In this document: in pieces, positions 1 to 8,436 of the stretch
Layout of the letters: each line of letters begins with the position of its first letter
Position numbering within the stretch: position 1 is the stretch's first letter
Assembly: GCF_003710905.1 (NCBI RefSeq)
Contig: NZ_RHHV01000007.1
Coordinates: 102,799 to 166,798 of the forward strand
Direction: 5' to 3'
Length of the DNA stretch: 64,000 nt
From: Brevibacillus parabrevis
GTDB lineage: Bacteria > Bacillota > Bacilli > Brevibacillales > Brevibacillaceae
Position numbers and translations under genes: made by a program
The notes under the pieces: model-generated
Databases searched by the model: none
Told to the model about the DNA's origin: nothing
The model's input: only the letters and a program-made list of their open reading frames with translations

Positions 1-97
1 ACCCGTAATCCTTCGCGGAAAAGGTGAGGTGTAGGAAGAAGCTGCGACAGCTTGTGTCTATTTATTCATGATGTCGACTGATTACTTCTACACGTTT
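1..97 (+). ncRNA. Structured 5' leader, possible riboswitch tail cut by the window edge
   Basis: The DNA ahead of the importer operon can fold into a closed structure. GTGTAG at 29-34 pairs with CTACAC at 88-93, and inside it AAGCTG (39-44) pairs with CAGCTT (48-53). A terminator follows at 98-128. A multi-helix leader plus terminator in front of a transporter operon is typical of a metabolite riboswitch. The part GGAAAAGGTG near 18-27 loosely recalls the end of the Moco motif, but the 5' half lies outside the window and no class can be assigned. Confidence 0.4.
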
Positions 98-128
98 GCC
101 TCGTCCGGCGGGACGGGGCTTTTCTATT
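98..128 (+). terminator. Leader terminator (attenuator) before the importer operon
   Basis: A nine-base-pair stem, GCCTCGTCC (98-106) with GGACGGGGC (111-119), has a four-base loop and is followed by TTTTCTATT. It ends only about 30 bases before the first start codon, so it most likely acts as a conditional attenuator of the operon. Confidence 0.75.
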
Positions 129-156
129 GATCACAAAAAGATAGGGAGTGGAAACG

Positions 157-1323
157 ATGCTGCAAAAGAACCGGAAAAGCTGGATCGGCAAAGCATGGCT
201 GTTTGGCCTGCTCACGATTTTTTTGGTCGTGACTGGCTGCTCTGCTGCTTCACCGTCATCGTCAACGCCTGCGGAACAGAAAACTGAACAGGCGGTGCCG
301 CAGGAAAAGCAGGAGCTTGCTTTTCAAGATTCCGCAGGGACTGCGATCACGGTAAAGCTGCCAGTAGAGCGGGTGGTCGTGCTCAATCGCAACACGGCAG
401 AAGCGATCAAGCTGCTGGGAGCCGAGCAGTACGTGCTGGCTACAGGCGACACGACGGTCAAAAATAACCCGTACCTCGGATTTGACAGCAAGCCGGATGT
501 GGGGGAAACGAAGCAGATCAATCTGGAGCAAATCATCAGCTTGAAGCCGCAAATCGTCTTCGCCTATACGAATCGCCCAGACAAGACGCTGGAGGAAAAG
601 CTGGAGCCAGCCGGAATCAAAGTCGTGCGAATGAACAACTATTTGCCGGAACAGATGGATGAGGAGCTGAAGCTGCTCGGCAAAATTTTTGATAAATCGG
701 ACAAGGCAGACGAATTTCTCGCCTGGAAGCATTCGATTGAAAAGCTGTTAGCGGACCGGGTGGCAGGCATCAAGGAGGAAGACAAAAAACAGGTGCTTGC
801 CTTGTCAGCCGGATTTCTCAATACGAACGGGGGCTACCGGATTTTCCCCAGCCAGTCGTTGGACGGGAAGCCAGGAGTAGGGGAAGGCTACGCGACGATT
901 CTGGCTGGCGGGAAAGACGCTGCCGACTTGCAATGGAATCCGGCGGAGGCGTCGACTACGATCATGGTCGACGAGGAATATGTGCTCAAGCGCAACCCGG
1001 AGGTCATTACCCTGCACGGCACCTGGCTGGGTGGCTACAATGTGAAGGATACGAAGCCGTTTGAAGAAGCGCTGCGCCATATTATGAGCACGACATCTGT
1101 TTCGCGGCTCAAGGCGGGGCAAAGCAAAGACATTTACTTTTTCTACACCAACTTTGTCGGATCGGACAAGCGGTATATCGGCAATCTCCAACTAGCCAAA
1201 TATTTGTACCCGGATAAATTCCAGGATATCGATCCCGAGCAGTATGCCAAAGAGTATTTTGAAAAATGGTTAGGCGTGCCATACCAAGGCATTTGGCACT
1301 ATTCGTTCAAAGATGTTCAATGA
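157..1323 (+). CDS. ABC importer substrate-binding lipoprotein (FecB/BtuF-type)
   Basis: A 388-residue lipoprotein that should capture a metal chelate, corrinoid or oxyanion outside the membrane and deliver it to the permease encoded next. The signal peptide ends in VVTGC with the lipid-carrying cysteine at residue 28. A linker of about 30 residues rich in Ser, Pro, Glu and Gln follows, then a two-lobed periplasmic-binding fold (PBP2/TroA class III) with segments such as PVERVVVLNRNTAEAIKLLG and ISLKPQIVFAY. ATG 157 is preferred over an in-frame GTG at 148 because GGGAG lies eight bases ahead of it. It heads a tight operon with permease, ATPase and methyltransferase genes behind a leader RNA. 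The substrate cannot be read from sequence; iron complexes, cobamide or molybdate/tungstate are all possible. Confidence 0.8.
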   Translation: MLQKNRKSWIGKAWLFGLLTIFLVVTGCSAASPSSSTPAEQKTEQAVPQEKQELAFQDSAGTAITVKLPVERVVVLNRNTAEAIKLLGAEQYVLATGDTTVKNNPYLGFDSKPDVGETKQINLEQIISLKPQIVFAYTNRPDKTLEEKLEPAGIKVVRMNNYLPEQMDEELKLLGKIFDKSDKADEFLAWKHSIEKLLADRVAGIKEEDKKQVLALSAGFLNTNGGYRIFPSQSLDGKPGVGEGYATILAGGKDAADLQWNPAEASTTIMVDEEYVLKRNPEVITLHGTWLGGYNVKDTKPFEEALRHIMSTTSVSRLKAGQSKDIYFFYTNFVGSDKRYIGNLQLAKYLYPDKFQDIDPEQYAKEYFEKWLGVPYQGIWHYSFKDVQ

Positions 1324-2407
1324 CAGCCAAGGACAACCGCTGAGCAAGCCAGTGCAGCGACCGATCCAGGCCATCTATCACGGGAGCGTGAAAAGCAAGC
1401 TGCTCATTTTGACAAGCCTTTTCCTCCTGCTGGTGCTGCTGACGCTTTACGCAGTCAGTCAAGGGGCTGTAGAAGTTGCGTTGCCTGAGCTTTTGGCTAT
1501 TTTGTCCGGACGCGCTTCCGATGAGATGACCGCCTACATCGTATACGAGATTCGGCTGCCGCGCATGGTCATGTCGATCATTACAGGAGTTTCGCTGGCA
1601 TGTGCCGGTGCGATTATGCAGGCGATTTTGCGCAATCCGCTGGCAGACCCTTTTACGCTCGGCGTATCGAGCGGAGCGGCTTTTGGAGCAGCATTGGCGA
1701 TCGTGGCCGGGACGAGTGTGTTTGGCATCAACCTCGTTTCGAGCGGACAGTGGATGATCGCTCTTAATGCCTTTGTGTTTGGCTGTCTCGCTGTGGGCGC
1801 GGTCTACGGCATCGCCAAGCTCAAAAACAGCTCGACGACCGTACTGCTTTTGGCGGGGGTGGCCATTGGGCAACTGTTTTCGGCGGGCGTTTCCGGTTTG
1901 AAGTTTTTTTCCAACAACGAAGCGTTGAAAGACTTGGTCGTCTGGCTCATGGGGGGATTTTGGGGAGCAAAATGGCAAGTGCTGCACATTTTGCTGCCGC
2001 TCGTGATCATCTCGCTTGTCCTTTTGCTGAAATACGCCTGGGACCTGAACTCGCTATGCGCTGGCGAAGATGTGGCGCGAACGCTCGGCGTCAATGTCAA
2101 ACAAGTCCGCTGGGTGTGCCTTTTGCTCGTTACCTTGATGGCCTCCGTCACGATTGCCTTCACAGGGATTATCGGGTTCATCGGGCTGGTGGCACCGCAT
2201 ATCAGCAGAATCATCATCGGGACGGATTATCGATTTTTACTGCCGTGCTCTTGCCTGATGGGCGCTTTGCTGCTGCTCTTGTCAGATACGGCGGCCCGCA
2301 TGGTATTATCTCCGATCGAGATTCCGGTAGGCATCATCACCGCGTTGTTTGGCGCCCCGTTTTTCGTCTATTTGCTGTTGAAAAAGCGCAAGGACTACTG
2401 GGCATAA
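1313..2407 (+). CDS. FecCD-family ABC transporter permease
   Basis: A 364-residue polytopic membrane protein of the BtuC/FecCD type, with roughly ten hydrophobic segments. Family hallmarks are LPRMVMSIITGVSLACAGA, the loop LRNPLADPFTLGVSSGA, and GFIGLVAPHISRI in the C-terminal half, the segment that contacts the ATPase. The reading frame overlaps the end of the lipoprotein gene by 11 bases, implying translational coupling. The first ATG (1313) has only a weak ribosome site. An internal GTG at 1388, just before the first membrane helix, is a possible alternative start. Two permease subunits and two ATPase subunits would form the importer. Confidence 0.88.
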   Translation: MFNDSQGQPLSKPVQRPIQAIYHGSVKSKLLILTSLFLLLVLLTLYAVSQGAVEVALPELLAILSGRASDEMTAYIVYEIRLPRMVMSIITGVSLACAGAIMQAILRNPLADPFTLGVSSGAAFGAALAIVAGTSVFGINLVSSGQWMIALNAFVFGCLAVGAVYGIAKLKNSSTTVLLLAGVAIGQLFSAGVSGLKFFSNNEALKDLVVWLMGGFWGAKWQVLHILLPLVIISLVLLLKYAWDLNSLCAGEDVARTLGVNVKQVRWVCLLLVTLMASVTIAFTGIIGFIGLVAPHISRIIIGTDYRFLLPCSCLMGALLLLLSDTAARMVLSPIEIPVGIITALFGAPFFVYLLLKKRKDYWA

Positions 2408-2420
2408 GGAGGACGGTCGG

Positions 2421-3194
2421 GTGTACATGCAGGTCAAGGATTTATCGATCAAGTACGGAACGAAGATGATTCTGAAGCAAATTCAGATGAACTTGCAAAA
2501 AGGCGAGGTCGCAAGCATCATCGGGCCAAACGGTGCCGGGAAAACAACCTTGCTCAAAAGCATGGCGTCGATTATCACGGTGGAACGAGCGCGGATCTGG
2601 ATCAAAGACAGAGACATTCGCTCCTATTCGGCTAACGAGTTGGCGAAAACGCTGGGGTACGTGCCGCAGCACACGGCTTTCGGCTATCCGTTAACGGTGT
2701 TGGAGACGGTGCTTCTGGGCAGGAAACCGTACATGCAGTGGAACGTGACGGCTCACGATCTGGAAGTAGCGGGAGCAATCATGGAGCGGCTGCAACTTGC
2801 GGAAATGGCGCAGCGTTATATGGACGAGCTGAGCGGAGGCGAGCGGCAAAAGGTACTGATTGCGCGAGCGCTTGCCCAAGAGCCGGAAATACTGCTGCTG
2901 GATGAGCCGACGTCCGCTCTCGATATTCGCCATCAACTGGAGGTGCTGGAGCTGGTTCGGCAGCTTGCCCTCCAGCAGCAAGTGCTGGTCGTGTTGATCA
3001 TGCACGATCTGGAGCTGGCGGCCAGATATTCAGATCGCGTGTTTTTGCTGCAGCAAGGGCAAATTTATGCTTCCGGGCGGCCGGAGGAAGTGTTTACCTC
3101 TGCGAATATGGAGCAGGTGTACGGAGTAAAAGTCGAGATCGGGCAGGGCAGCAGCGGTCTGAAGTTGACGGCCACGCTGCCAGAGTCGCGATAA
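2421..3194 (+). CDS. ABC transporter ATPase (FecE/BtuD-type)
   Basis: A 257-residue nucleotide-binding subunit that powers the importer encoded by the two preceding genes. It shows Walker A GPNGAGKT at residues 35-42, a Q-loop in GYVPQ, the signature LSGGERQKV, Walker B ILLLDEP and the switch histidine in MHDL. The start is GTG 2421, seven bases after AAGGAGGA; an ATG two codons later would be badly spaced. The stretch VERARIWIKDRDIRSY, where most relatives have G-x-V-x-x-D-G, is slightly unusual but does not touch catalytic residues. Confidence 0.92.
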   Translation: MYMQVKDLSIKYGTKMILKQIQMNLQKGEVASIIGPNGAGKTTLLKSMASIITVERARIWIKDRDIRSYSANELAKTLGYVPQHTAFGYPLTVLETVLLGRKPYMQWNVTAHDLEVAGAIMERLQLAEMAQRYMDELSGGERQKVLIARALAQEPEILLLDEPTSALDIRHQLEVLELVRQLALQQQVLVVLIMHDLELAARYSDRVFLLQQGQIYASGRPEEVFTSANMEQVYGVKVEIGQGSSGLKLTATLPESR

Positions 3195-3208
3195 GCAAGG
3201 GGGAGAAC

Positions 3209-4060
3209 ATGTACTACGGAGTAAGGCTAGGGATGAAGTCCAGGGAAGCCTGGATGGAAGGGATGAAAAATTGGGAAGGCAAGCTGCCCGAGCGCATGAC
3301 TGACGACCAACTGGAAGAAAGCTTTTGGGATCAATTTTTGCAGCGCAAAACGGCGGAAGCGGAGCCGGATGACTATGTGCGGGAGATTGGCAGGGAGCTG
3401 CTTTCCTTTATTCAGGAAGACGATGAAGTGCTGGAGATTGGGCCGGGATGGGGAAATTACACGTTTGCGGCGGCGAGCAAAGCGCGGTCGCTCACTTGCG
3501 TAGACAGTTCGGCGAGTGTGCTGGGCTATCTGGAGCAGGGGGCGCGTGCGAAAGGGCTATCCAACATGAGCTTTGTCCATGCCAAGTGGGAAGAGTACGA
3601 GCCGCCCGTCCATGATGTCGTGTTTGGTGTGAACTGCTATTATCGGATGCAGGCGATTGATCAGGCGATGGTCAATATGAACAATTCGGCCAGGCGGTTG
3701 GCGGTGATCGGGATGACTAGCGGGCCGGAAAAGCCGCACTACTGGGATATTCATCAGCAGCTCGGGTACAAAATCAAGTTTTCGCGCAGAGACTATATTC
3801 ATCTGACCAATTTGCTGTATGAGCTGGGCATTGACGTGAACTGCAACATTCTTCCTTTGCAAAAAACGTACGTGTACGAGTCGGAGGAGCAGTTTGTCAG
3901 CCAAAATTTGAGCGCGATTATGGAGCCGTCCTATGATCGGGAGAAAGCGGAGGCGATTTTGCGCCAATATTTGGTCTGGGTAGATGGCAAGCCTGCGTAT
4001 GTGCATCAGTTTAAAGCGGCGTTGTTGTATTGGAAGCCGGAGAGAAGGATTAGCTTGTAA
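3209..4060 (+). CDS. Class I SAM-dependent methyltransferase
   Basis: A 283-residue protein with a Rossmann-type methyltransferase core. VLEIGPGWGNYTF near residues 74-86 is the glycine-rich SAM loop, followed by an acidic residue in LTCVDSS at the end of strand beta2. GVNCYYRMQAID occupies the usual motif IV position. It follows the ATPase gene by 14 bases with ribosome site GGGGGAG and so belongs to the importer operon. That suggests it modifies, or responds to, the imported compound, but the substrate is unknown. A bidirectional terminator follows at 4128. Confidence 0.78.
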   Translation: MYYGVRLGMKSREAWMEGMKNWEGKLPERMTDDQLEESFWDQFLQRKTAEAEPDDYVREIGRELLSFIQEDDEVLEIGPGWGNYTFAAASKARSLTCVDSSASVLGYLEQGARAKGLSNMSFVHAKWEEYEPPVHDVVFGVNCYYRMQAIDQAMVNMNNSARRLAVIGMTSGPEKPHYWDIHQQLGYKIKFSRRDYIHLTNLLYELGIDVNCNILPLQKTYVYESEEQFVSQNLSAIMEPSYDREKAEAILRQYLVWVDGKPAYVHQFKAALLYWKPERRISL

Positions 4061-4127
4061 AGATGGTGTTGATCGAAGCTGTAGCGAAGGGAGGAAACAG
4101 GAGAAACACATAAGCAAAACAAGCACG

Positions 4128-4163
4128 AAAAAGCTTCGCGCACAAAATGCAGCGAAGCTTTTT
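4128..4163. terminator. Bidirectional terminator
   Basis: AAAAAGCTTCGC (4128-4139) pairs perfectly with GCGAAGCTTTTT (4152-4163). It separates two convergent units, the importer operon on the plus strand and the SUFU-like gene on the minus strand, and has A and T runs suited to both. Confidence 0.9.
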
Positions 4164-4220
4164 ATCATGCTAGGCAACTCTTTTCGGCATGGCGAATCCG
4201 AACTTTTTCTACGCATTCAC

Positions 4221-5309
4221 TCAACGCATCCACTTTTCCATCCCATTGAAAATCCATTCCGCTTCCGTCCCAGCAGCCAGACGGATCAATGCTTCCGACC
4301 CGTTTTCCTCCGCGAAGCGTTGTTCGGCACTCGTGATGGGAATCATCCAGAGCAGGTTGACCGGATCGCCGTAAACCGTCGGGAAGGCCAGCGCCGGGGC
4401 GCTTTGGGGCTTGGCGAGCAGCATGGATGTGAAGCGGGCGTCTACCTCGCTGATCTCCTGACAAGGGATGGTGTGCCCTTGGGCGAGAAAAGTCATGTAC
4501 GACCAGGGCAGCGTTGTTTGTCCGCTGATGTAGGCCAAAAGTTGCTTTTCATTTTCAGCCAGCCATTTGGTTTCGCAGGCAAAAGCCAGCTCGAAGCGGC
4601 GCAGTTGTTCCGGTGATTCGGTATATAGCTCGACCTTTGGCTGCGGCACGATGGAGACGCCCAAGGTGACGGCATAGGTGATTTCGCCCTTTTCCACCGT
4701 GACCAATGCTTTCGGCGGCCAGTGACCGCCGTCGATGCCGTAATAGTTTTTGACCGGGCCAAGCGTTGCCGTGATCGCGTCGAGATACTGATGCTGCAAG
4801 TCTGGCCAAGGATTTTCATCCCAGCTCGCCCAAAATTGCCGGGCAGCTTCGATTCGCGCAAACAAAGCGTTTGTGTCTGGTGTGCCGAGCGGAAAGCAGA
4901 AAGGAGATTCTGCGATACAGTCTCGCGCATAAGCCGGATAGCTGGAGCCGTCTGCCTGCTGCCCCGCCCAGCCGGGAATGACGCACAGCACCTCGTCTTG
5001 ATAAAGCAAAGCTGCGGCGTCTCCTTCTGTCAGCCAGACAATTGACAGCTCATCTGGGTCGAGCTTTTCCGCGCCTTGCGGATGGGCGCAGCAGTCGCGC
5101 GGCAGCATGGGAGCGTTTCCGTCTTCCATGGCGGAAAAATCGAGTGTCTCGGGAGCTGGCCCGTAATTGCGCACCCAGCAGGAGCGAATACTCGCGTGTT
5201 CCTGGCCGGGGTAGTCCCACAAATAAAAATAAACGCCAGATTCATCTTCTTCGACAAAGGCTTGAATGTCGCAAAGTGGAGAAAATTCCTCCAACAAAAT
5301 GTTTTTCAT
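4221..5309 (-). CDS. Suppressor-of-fused (SUFU) domain protein
   Basis: A 362-residue soluble protein resembling bacterial proteins annotated with the SUFU domain. Recognisable family-like segments are CDIQAFVEEDESGVYFYLW near the N-terminus, GIDGGHWPPKA, VSIVPQPKVELYTE, YISGQTTLPWS and GDPVNLLWMIPITSAEQRFA near the C-terminus. No catalytic residues are known for the family, and bacterial members are often linked to immunity or toxin neighbourhoods; that is family knowledge only. The start is ATG 5309, preceded by GGAAGGTGATCC, rather than upstream in-frame codons. It is divergent from the DUF4272 gene across a 148-base shared region. Confidence 0.65.
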   Translation of the reverse strand: MKNILLEEFSPLCDIQAFVEEDESGVYFYLWDYPGQEHASIRSCWVRNYGPAPETLDFSAMEDGNAPMLPRDCCAHPQGAEKLDPDELSIVWLTEGDAAALLYQDEVLCVIPGWAGQQADGSSYPAYARDCIAESPFCFPLGTPDTNALFARIEAARQFWASWDENPWPDLQHQYLDAITATLGPVKNYYGIDGGHWPPKALVTVEKGEITYAVTLGVSIVPQPKVELYTESPEQLRRFELAFACETKWLAENEKQLLAYISGQTTLPWSYMTFLAQGHTIPCQEISEVDARFTSMLLAKPQSAPALAFPTVYGDPVNLLWMIPITSAEQRFAEENGSEALIRLAAGTEAEWIFNGMEKWMR

Positions 5310-5457
5310 CGGATCACCTTCCAAACGGAATATGGTAGATTCTTCATCAAAATAGGTAGATGTAAACTTGCACGGAACAGGGGTAGAATACCATAATTGA
5401 CTATTGGTGGCAAAATTTCGTCTAGACAAAAGATAGAAACGAAAGCGGGGAGCAACG

Positions 5458-6636
5458 ATGAATCAATGTACACTATACGTCTCCATAGCTGACTATCAAA
5501 AAATAGTCGATGCGATCAAGGAGACTTTTCCAGACAAGGAAGTACAAGCTGCTGCGGACGGACAAAGCGTGACCGTCACAGACAAGAAATGGTTTGGCAA
5601 AAGCACACTGGCCTTCAACTTCATGCGCGAGGAAGCCGATCCGGAGCGCTTTTTGCAGATGAAAAAAGGGATGTACGGATTTTTTGCCCAGATTGAGACG
5701 GCGCATGAAAAGGTCAAGGAAAAGCTGCTGATCCAGATTACCGCGCTCAACGTGGCCGTAGGCATCGTAGCCAGCAAGGAAATCGACCGGGAAACGTTCG
5801 CTGCTGTCCTGGCGATTGCCAAGGAAGTATCCGGCATCGTTTTCCTCCCGACAGGCCACATGCTCGATAAAGAGGGCCGCCTGCTTTTGAACACCGAGGG
5901 CGAATCAGAGGTGGACGACTATTTGGTGACGGTGAGCACCGAGTTTATCGATCGGCACGTGCGTCCATCCCAGTCCGGGGAAGAGCGCAAAGCGCGCAAC
6001 ATCCAGCTTTTGCAGGAGCAAGGCGTCCCGTATATTAACCATTTGCCTGTCATCGTCGGGGATGAGGATGCTGTCATCAGGACCAAGGAAGAGATCGTGC
6101 AGCGGGCCATTGCTTTGTGCCTGATTGCCGTCTACGCCGCCGGAATCGCGGAGAACGGGGAGATTGCCGAAGAGCGCGAGTTCATCGAAGGAATTATCGA
6201 GCAGTACGGCGCGGCAGACTTCTTTACGGAAAACGAAAGAAAGCTCCTCGACGACCCGAATCCAAGCCAGAACGACATGGTGCAGATGGCGTGGATGTAC
6301 GAATGCTACTGGGTGCTGTTGTGGGCGCTCGGCTATAAAAAAGAATTGGAGTTTCCGAGCGAGATTTGCGATGTCAGCTACGCCATCGATGTATTGCGCA
6401 GCGCGGGAAACTATCAAACTTTCTACGACAACGCCGTCGTGCGGAGCAAGGCGGAGATTTTGGATCAGGCGGATTTGATCTATCGCTACGACTGGGCGTG
6501 CGTCGATGCGCGCATCAACAACCGGACCGTGGCGGGAGGTTTGGAGCCGGGAGTCGTCATGGAAAGACACAGGGCACTAAACTGGCTCGTGCGTCACATG
6601 GAAGACGAGTGGGATCATGTGCAGATGGACACATAG
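5458..6636 (+). CDS. DUF4272 domain-containing protein
   Basis: A 392-residue cytosolic protein of unknown function. The first 160 residues form an alpha/beta module (MNQCTLYVSIADYQKIVDAI). A DUF4272-type region starts near residue 180 with the pattern ERKARNIQLLQEQGVPYINH followed by LPVIVGDEDAVIRTKEEIVQ, and continues with helical segments including MAWMYECYWVLLWALGYKKE. DUF4272 proteins are widespread in Firmicutes and Bacteroidetes and have no assigned reaction. The gene has a GGGGAG ribosome site and its own terminator, so it appears monocistronic. It lies divergent from the SUFU-like gene, and both could answer to one regulatory region. Confidence 0.75.
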   Translation: MNQCTLYVSIADYQKIVDAIKETFPDKEVQAAADGQSVTVTDKKWFGKSTLAFNFMREEADPERFLQMKKGMYGFFAQIETAHEKVKEKLLIQITALNVAVGIVASKEIDRETFAAVLAIAKEVSGIVFLPTGHMLDKEGRLLLNTEGESEVDDYLVTVSTEFIDRHVRPSQSGEERKARNIQLLQEQGVPYINHLPVIVGDEDAVIRTKEEIVQRAIALCLIAVYAAGIAENGEIAEEREFIEGIIEQYGAADFFTENERKLLDDPNPSQNDMVQMAWMYECYWVLLWALGYKKELEFPSEICDVSYAIDVLRSAGNYQTFYDNAVVRSKAEILDQADLIYRYDWACVDARINNRTVAGGLEPGVVMERHRALNWLVRHMEDEWDHVQMDT

Positions 6637-6659
6637 GGTTCGCTAAAAAGCAGCAACAG

Positions 6660-6693
6660 GCTGATATCGTTCACGAACGATGTCGGCTTTTTT
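6660..6693 (+). terminator. Rho-independent terminator
   Basis: GCTGATATCGTT (6660-6671) pairs with AACGATGTCGGC (6676-6687), including three G-U pairs, followed by TTTTTT. It closes the DUF4272 gene. Confidence 0.88.
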
Positions 6694-6869
6694 CGTTGTG
6701 CTCGAAAAAGAGTTGGGTACTTTTCTCGACCGATTTGTTAATACAATCTGCTTTTTCCCGTATTAACTAGCGTGAGACTCACGGACAACCACAACAAATT
6801 GCGCAATTTGTTCCTGTACCATGTCTGAGTCGGGAGGGAAGGCAGGGGAAGTAGTTGGAGATTGTTCAA

Positions 6870-7445
6870 ATGAGCACCAAAACGGGCATCCACCAAAATC
6901 AGCTGAACGAGAGCCACGATGAGTGCATGGCAGCGGAAAAGTTCGCCGCGATTTACGATGCGTACTACAAACGCGTCTACAAGTACATTTGCTACCGGAT
7001 CGACAATCACTATGCGGCAGAGGAAGTATGCAGCCACGTATTCGAAGCGGTGATTGCCAAATACAACCGCTTTTCGCCGGAAAAAGCGAGTTTTGAAGTA
7101 TGGCTGTTCGCCATTGCCAGAAATGCGGTGACGGATTACTTCCGCTCACAGAAAAAAAGGGCCGCCTTCTCGCTCAGTTCGATTTTGAATTTGGCCTTGC
7201 CCAAGTCGTCTCCGGAAGACATCGTGATCCGCGATGACCGCCATGCCGCTTTGTTCCGGGCGCTGGCAAAGCTGAGCGACAAAGAACGCAACATCATCGG
7301 CATGAAGTATGCGGCAGGCTTGAAAAACGCAGAAATCGCAGAGCTGCTTGGCGTCAGCGGTTCGAATATCGGGGTTGTGCTGTACAGATGCTTGAAGAAG
7401 CTGCAAAAAGAGCTGGAAAAAGGAGGTTTTCGGCATGAGGAATAA
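6870..7445 (+). CDS. ECF-type RNA polymerase sigma factor
   Basis: A 191-residue extracytoplasmic-function sigma factor. Region 2 runs from about residue 24 (FAAIYDAYYKRVYKYICYRI) through VWLFAIARNAVTDYFRSQKK, which covers promoter melting and -10 recognition. Region 4 with its helix-turn-helix is LSDKERNIIGMKYAAGLKNA followed by EIAELLGVSGSNIGVVLYRC. ATG 6870 is chosen because GGAG sits nine bases ahead; a TTG at 6855 is the alternative. The next gene overlaps by 11 bases and encodes a single-span membrane protein, the usual arrangement of sigma factor and membrane anti-sigma factor. The signal it responds to is not evident. Confidence 0.9.
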   Translation: MSTKTGIHQNQLNESHDECMAAEKFAAIYDAYYKRVYKYICYRIDNHYAAEEVCSHVFEAVIAKYNRFSPEKASFEVWLFAIARNAVTDYFRSQKKRAAFSLSSILNLALPKSSPEDIVIRDDRHAALFRALAKLSDKERNIIGMKYAAGLKNAEIAELLGVSGSNIGVVLYRCLKKLQKELEKGGFRHEE

Positions 7446-8295
7446 GCCGGATACAGACGAATTTCGCGAGCTGGCCGACTATCTCGCTCATGTGGAGCTG
7501 GATGACCAGGCAGCGAAGGACAGAATCTACAACCGGCTTGCAAACAAGCTGAAAGCCGGAAAAATCCAGGCAAAGCCTGTGGAAAAGGATGAGATCGTGA
7601 TGAAAAAGAGCAGTTGGAAAACGGTTGCGGCCAGTGTCGCTGCCATTGTCTGCCTGACGGGAGCTTTCTCGACTACCTCGTTTGCCCAAGAAATGCTGTC
7701 CTCTATTTTGGCGCGGTTTCAAGTGGGGAATTTGCAAATCGTGCAATATGACAAAGAGCCTGCTGCACCTGCAAGCGAAAATGCAGCCGTCCAAGCCGGA
7801 GCAGACGGCGCCCGTGCCGTGACTTTGCAGCCGCGTCCCAATCTGACGGTGCAGGAAGCCCGCGCTGTACTCGGTTCGAACTTTCCCGCGCCATCCTGGG
7901 TAGCCGATTACGAGTACGTCAACACGGTCGTTCACGGTGACAGCATGGCGGAAGTCCAATATGCGCATGGCGATAAAACAGTGAACTTCCTGATCTCGAA
8001 AGGCGGGGAAAACGGGATCGGAACGACAGAGGAAGTCAAAACGCAAGTGCTGAACGGAACGAAAGTATACATGGCGAACGGGATTGTCATTTGGGAGAAG
8101 GACGGGTATACGATCGAGCTGTATGCGCAAGATGATTTTGCGCCTAACGTATTGGGCAAAATCATTGACGGCTTCTCGACAGGAGCGCCGCTGACACAAA
8201 CGGAAATCGAGCAAGCGAGAGAAAAGCTGAAAAATGCTCCTGTTACAGAAGGGGCTGGCCCTGCTCCAGCTCCCGCGCCCGTGTCCGGTAAGTAA
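7435..8295 (+). CDS. Probable membrane anti-sigma factor, DUF4367-like exterior
   Basis: A 286-residue protein with a cytosolic charged segment (residues 1-60), one membrane helix at about 62-84 (WKTVAASVAAIVCLTGAF), and an exported domain. The exterior contains a DUF4367-like pattern, including LTVQEARAVLG, NGIVIWEKDGYTIEL and VLGKIIDGF. It ends in an Ala-Pro-rich tail. Overlap with the ECF sigma gene (ATG inside its last codons, GGAGG upstream) implies coupled, roughly equal synthesis. By position and topology it should hold the sigma factor at the membrane until a cell-surface signal arrives. No zinc-binding HxxxCxxC motif is present, so it is not a ZAS-type anti-sigma. Confidence 0.65.
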   Translation: MRNKPDTDEFRELADYLAHVELDDQAAKDRIYNRLANKLKAGKIQAKPVEKDEIVMKKSSWKTVAASVAAIVCLTGAFSTTSFAQEMLSSILARFQVGNLQIVQYDKEPAAPASENAAVQAGADGARAVTLQPRPNLTVQEARAVLGSNFPAPSWVADYEYVNTVVHGDSMAEVQYAHGDKTVNFLISKGGENGIGTTEEVKTQVLNGTKVYMANGIVIWEKDGYTIELYAQDDFAPNVLGKIIDGFSTGAPLTQTEIEQAREKLKNAPVTEGAGPAPAPAPVSGK

Positions 8296-8339
8296 GCGGA
8301 TTGCAACCAGCGAAGCGTGTCCAGGCGACGCCATGATTT

Positions 8340-8367
8340 TCAGTGGCTCCCGCGGGCACGTTTTTTT
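8340..8367 (+). terminator. Possible weak terminator after the sigma/anti-sigma operon
   Basis: GTG at 8344-8346 and CAC at 8356-8358 enclose an irregular GC-rich inner pairing, and TTTTTTT follows. The stem is imperfect, so this is tentative. Confidence 0.35.
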
Positions 8368-8400
8368 GTTGCCAACTGCATGTGCCGAGCAGCTTGTCGC

Positions 8401-8436
8401 TTGACATTATTTGATTAGGACTATATAGTTCTAATC
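8401..8436 (+). promoter_or_regulatory. TetR-gene promoter overlapping a 24-bp operator; leaderless start
   Basis: A near-consensus promoter has TTGACA at 8401-8406, a 17-base spacer and TATAGT at 8424-8429. A 24-base palindrome at 8413-8436 covers the spacer and -10 box, with halves GATTAGGACTAT and ATAGTTCTAATC differing at one position. The expected transcription start, seven bases past the -10 box, falls on or next to ATG 8437, so the mRNA would have no 5' untranslated leader. The operator position implies tight autorepression. Confidence 0.8.

Noticed and set aside
148..156. GTG 148 as start of the first lipoprotein
   Set aside because: It lies inside the ribosome-binding sequence; ATG 157 has correct spacing and starts a normal lipoprotein signal.
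4189..4616. Plus-strand frames opposite the SUFU-like gene
   Set aside because: They are shadows without ribosome sites. The minus-strand protein shows consistent family segments over its full length.
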